Source: Anaerolineaceae bacterium (GTDB lineage: Bacteria > Chloroflexota > Anaerolineae > Anaerolineales > Anaerolineaceae). Taken from it: a DNA stretch of 6,485 nt. Positions 5,876 to 6,485 of this stretch are shown here, in pieces. Where the stretch lies: the NCBI GenBank assembly GCA_003158355.1, contig PMIV01000203.1:7098-13582 (forward strand). The letters are read 5' to 3'. Position numbers and translations under genes: made by a program. The notes beneath the pieces are model-generated. The model saw only the letters and a program-made list of their open reading frames with translations, searched no databases and was not told where the DNA came from. Each line of letters begins with the position of its first letter. The stretch's first letter is position 1.

Positions 5876-6080
5876 ATTAATCAAAGGTTACGATTTGTTT
5901 CTAATTGTTCCTGTAGTTATCGAAACCATGAATTTCTCGCTTTTCTCCACGTCCTCCGCGTGAGAGGGCCTTTACTTCCCCTACGCCGGCCTGGAAACAA
6001 TCCTCGCGCCTGGAAAGAGAAATTTTTTTAGATGAAAGTCTGACATAACAATTGGATGATTTTAGCGCATATAAAAAGAG
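5876..6080. other. Intergenic region between divergent genes
   Basis: No credible gene is seen here. A GC-richer patch (about 5940-6016) contains CCACGTCCTCCGCGTG, reminiscent of degenerate dispersed CCTCCGCG repeats, and two GCCTGGAAA copies (5989-5997 and 6008-6016). These look like relics of intergenic repeats. A T-run at 6023-6029 follows, without a convincing stem. Confidence 0.45.
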
Positions 6081-6088
6081 TTCGAATA

Positions 6089-6113
6089 TGCTATAATCTT
6101 ACTGGTAAGATTA
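6089..6113 (+). promoter_or_regulatory. Promoter and operator palindrome of the AbrB-PIN toxin-antitoxin operon
   Basis: An extended -10 (TG at 6089-6090, one base, perfect TATAAT at 6092-6097) overlaps a 20-bp palindrome, TAATCTTAC (6094-6102), TG, GTAAGATTA (6105-6113), with nine perfectly matched arm bases. No clear -35 is visible. It is the likely binding site for the antitoxin or toxin-antitoxin complex, giving autorepression. Confidence 0.75.
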
Positions 6114-6125
6114 AAGGAGAATAAA

Positions 6126-6389
6126 ATGACAAATTTAGCGACTACTCATATGTCCTCAAAAGGACAGATCGTTATTCCCGAAGCAATCCGCGCGCGATTG
6201 AACCTCAAGGCAGGTGCACAGTTTGTAATTGTGGGCGAAGGTGATGTGGTAATACTCAAGACAATCACTGAGCCGGATATTGCCTCTTTTGACACGCTGA
6301 TTCAACAGGCTCGTGAACAGGCAAAACTTGTCGGGCTCAAACATGCAGACGTAGACGATGCGATTGCAAAAGCCCGGGGTCATAAATGA
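6126..6389 (+). CDS. AbrB/MazE/SpoVT-type (VapB-like) antitoxin
   Basis: This 87-residue protein has an N-terminal swapped-hairpin DNA-binding domain. The pattern MSSKGQIVIPEAIRARLNLK (9-28), then AGAQFVIVGEGDVVIL (29-44), is diagnostic of the AbrB family. The C-terminal part (about 54-87, FDTLIQQAREQAKLVGLK followed by ADVDDAIAKAR) is the tail that binds and blocks the PIN toxin. It would also repress the operon through the palindrome at 6094-6113. The start is firm: AAAGGAGA at 6113-6120 lies 5 nt before the ATG, partly inside the operator arm. The TGA overlaps the toxin ATG (ATGA), as in the other toxin-antitoxin pair of this window. Confidence 0.92.
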   Translation: MTNLATTHMSSKGQIVIPEAIRARLNLKAGAQFVIVGEGDVVILKTITEPDIASFDTLIQQAREQAKLVGLKHADVDDAIAKARGHK

Positions 6390-6485
6390 AAATAATTTTG
6401 GATACGAACGTCTTTGTATCCGGAATCTTTTATTCTGGCCCGCCGTATCAAATATTAAAGCTATGGCAAGAGAATAAAATACAAT
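6386..6485 (+). CDS. PIN-domain ribonuclease toxin, N-terminal fragment
   Basis: Thirty-three codons are visible before the window ends. The start, MKIILDTNVFVSGIFYSG, is the classic PIN opening (strand followed by DTN, with D6 the first metal-binding acid), and the VSGIF continuation fits the PIN family of putative toxins paired with AbrB-type antitoxins. PIN toxins are magnesium-dependent ribonucleases, many of them cutting tRNA or rRNA. The ATG overlaps the antitoxin stop; only a weak GGGG stretch precedes it, so translation probably depends on coupling. Whether the gene is complete and keeps the remaining acidic residues lies beyond the window. Confidence 0.9.
   Translation, partial: MKIILDTNVFVSGIFYSGPPYQILKLWQENKIQ

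Noticed and set aside
5840..6031. 63-codon plus-strand frame after the repeat promoter
   Set aside because: No ribosome binding site, low-complexity start and relic-repeat sequence inside; likely chance.

Overview
The window looks like a compact anti-phage and toxin-antitoxin island next to a housekeeping gene in a bacterial chromosome. At the left edge, on the minus strand, are the first 41 codons of glycyl-tRNA synthetase alpha (GlyQ). Its [13 protein letters not shown] motif and the general gene style fit a Chloroflexota (Anaerolineae-like) bacterium, but that assignment is an inference. Base composition is mosaic: glyQ and mazF are fairly balanced, the AIPR gene and its leader are strongly AT-rich, and the right-hand genes are intermediate. 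This suggests pieces acquired separately.

Layout from left to right: (1) the glyQ 5' end with its own promoter, minus strand. (2) Divergent from it, a two-gene toxin-antitoxin operon, with a ribbon-helix-helix antitoxin (308-559) overlapping a MazF/PemK endoribonuclease (556-912), a perfect 14-bp operator palindrome on the promoter and a hairpin/T-tract terminator at 980-1014. (3) An AT-rich leader and a solitary 588-codon AIPR-family (abortive infection phage resistance) gene on the plus strand (1336-3102). (4) Convergent to it, on the minus strand, a restriction-modification pair: beta-class SPPY DNA methyltransferase (4903-3845) followed with an 8-nt overlap by a PmeII-like restriction endonuclease (3852-3118). 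(5) Upstream of that on the same strand, a 203-codon uracil-DNA-glycosylase-superfamily protein (5788-5177). (6) On the plus strand at the right edge, a second toxin-antitoxin operon: an AbrB/VapB-type antitoxin (6126-6389) overlapping the start of a PIN-domain toxin (6386 to beyond the window).

Two regulatory themes link the modules. Both toxin-antitoxin operons use the same extended -10 core (AATATGCTATA), each followed by a different palindrome at almost the same position, as expected of autorepressed antitoxin operons. A 40-bp sequence occurs twice in the same orientation (5100-5139 and 5836-5875, 37/40 identical). On the minus strand it reads as a promoter, TTGATG-17-TATTGT, once in front of the glycosylase-like gene and once upstream of the methyltransferase/endonuclease pair, and all three differences fall outside the two hexamers. 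This suggests that the glycosylase-like protein and the restriction-modification system are co-regulated and may form one functional unit. A dispersed GTCATTGCGA-type intergenic repeat lies between the second promoter copy and the methyltransferase.

The most promising novelty is the glycosylase-like protein. It has a family 4/5 UDG-like layout with four possible Fe-S cysteines, but lacks a recognisable HPSP motif, and it sits beside a restriction-modification system, an AIPR protein and toxin-antitoxin modules. No tRNA, rRNA, CRISPR array, transposase or integrase was seen.
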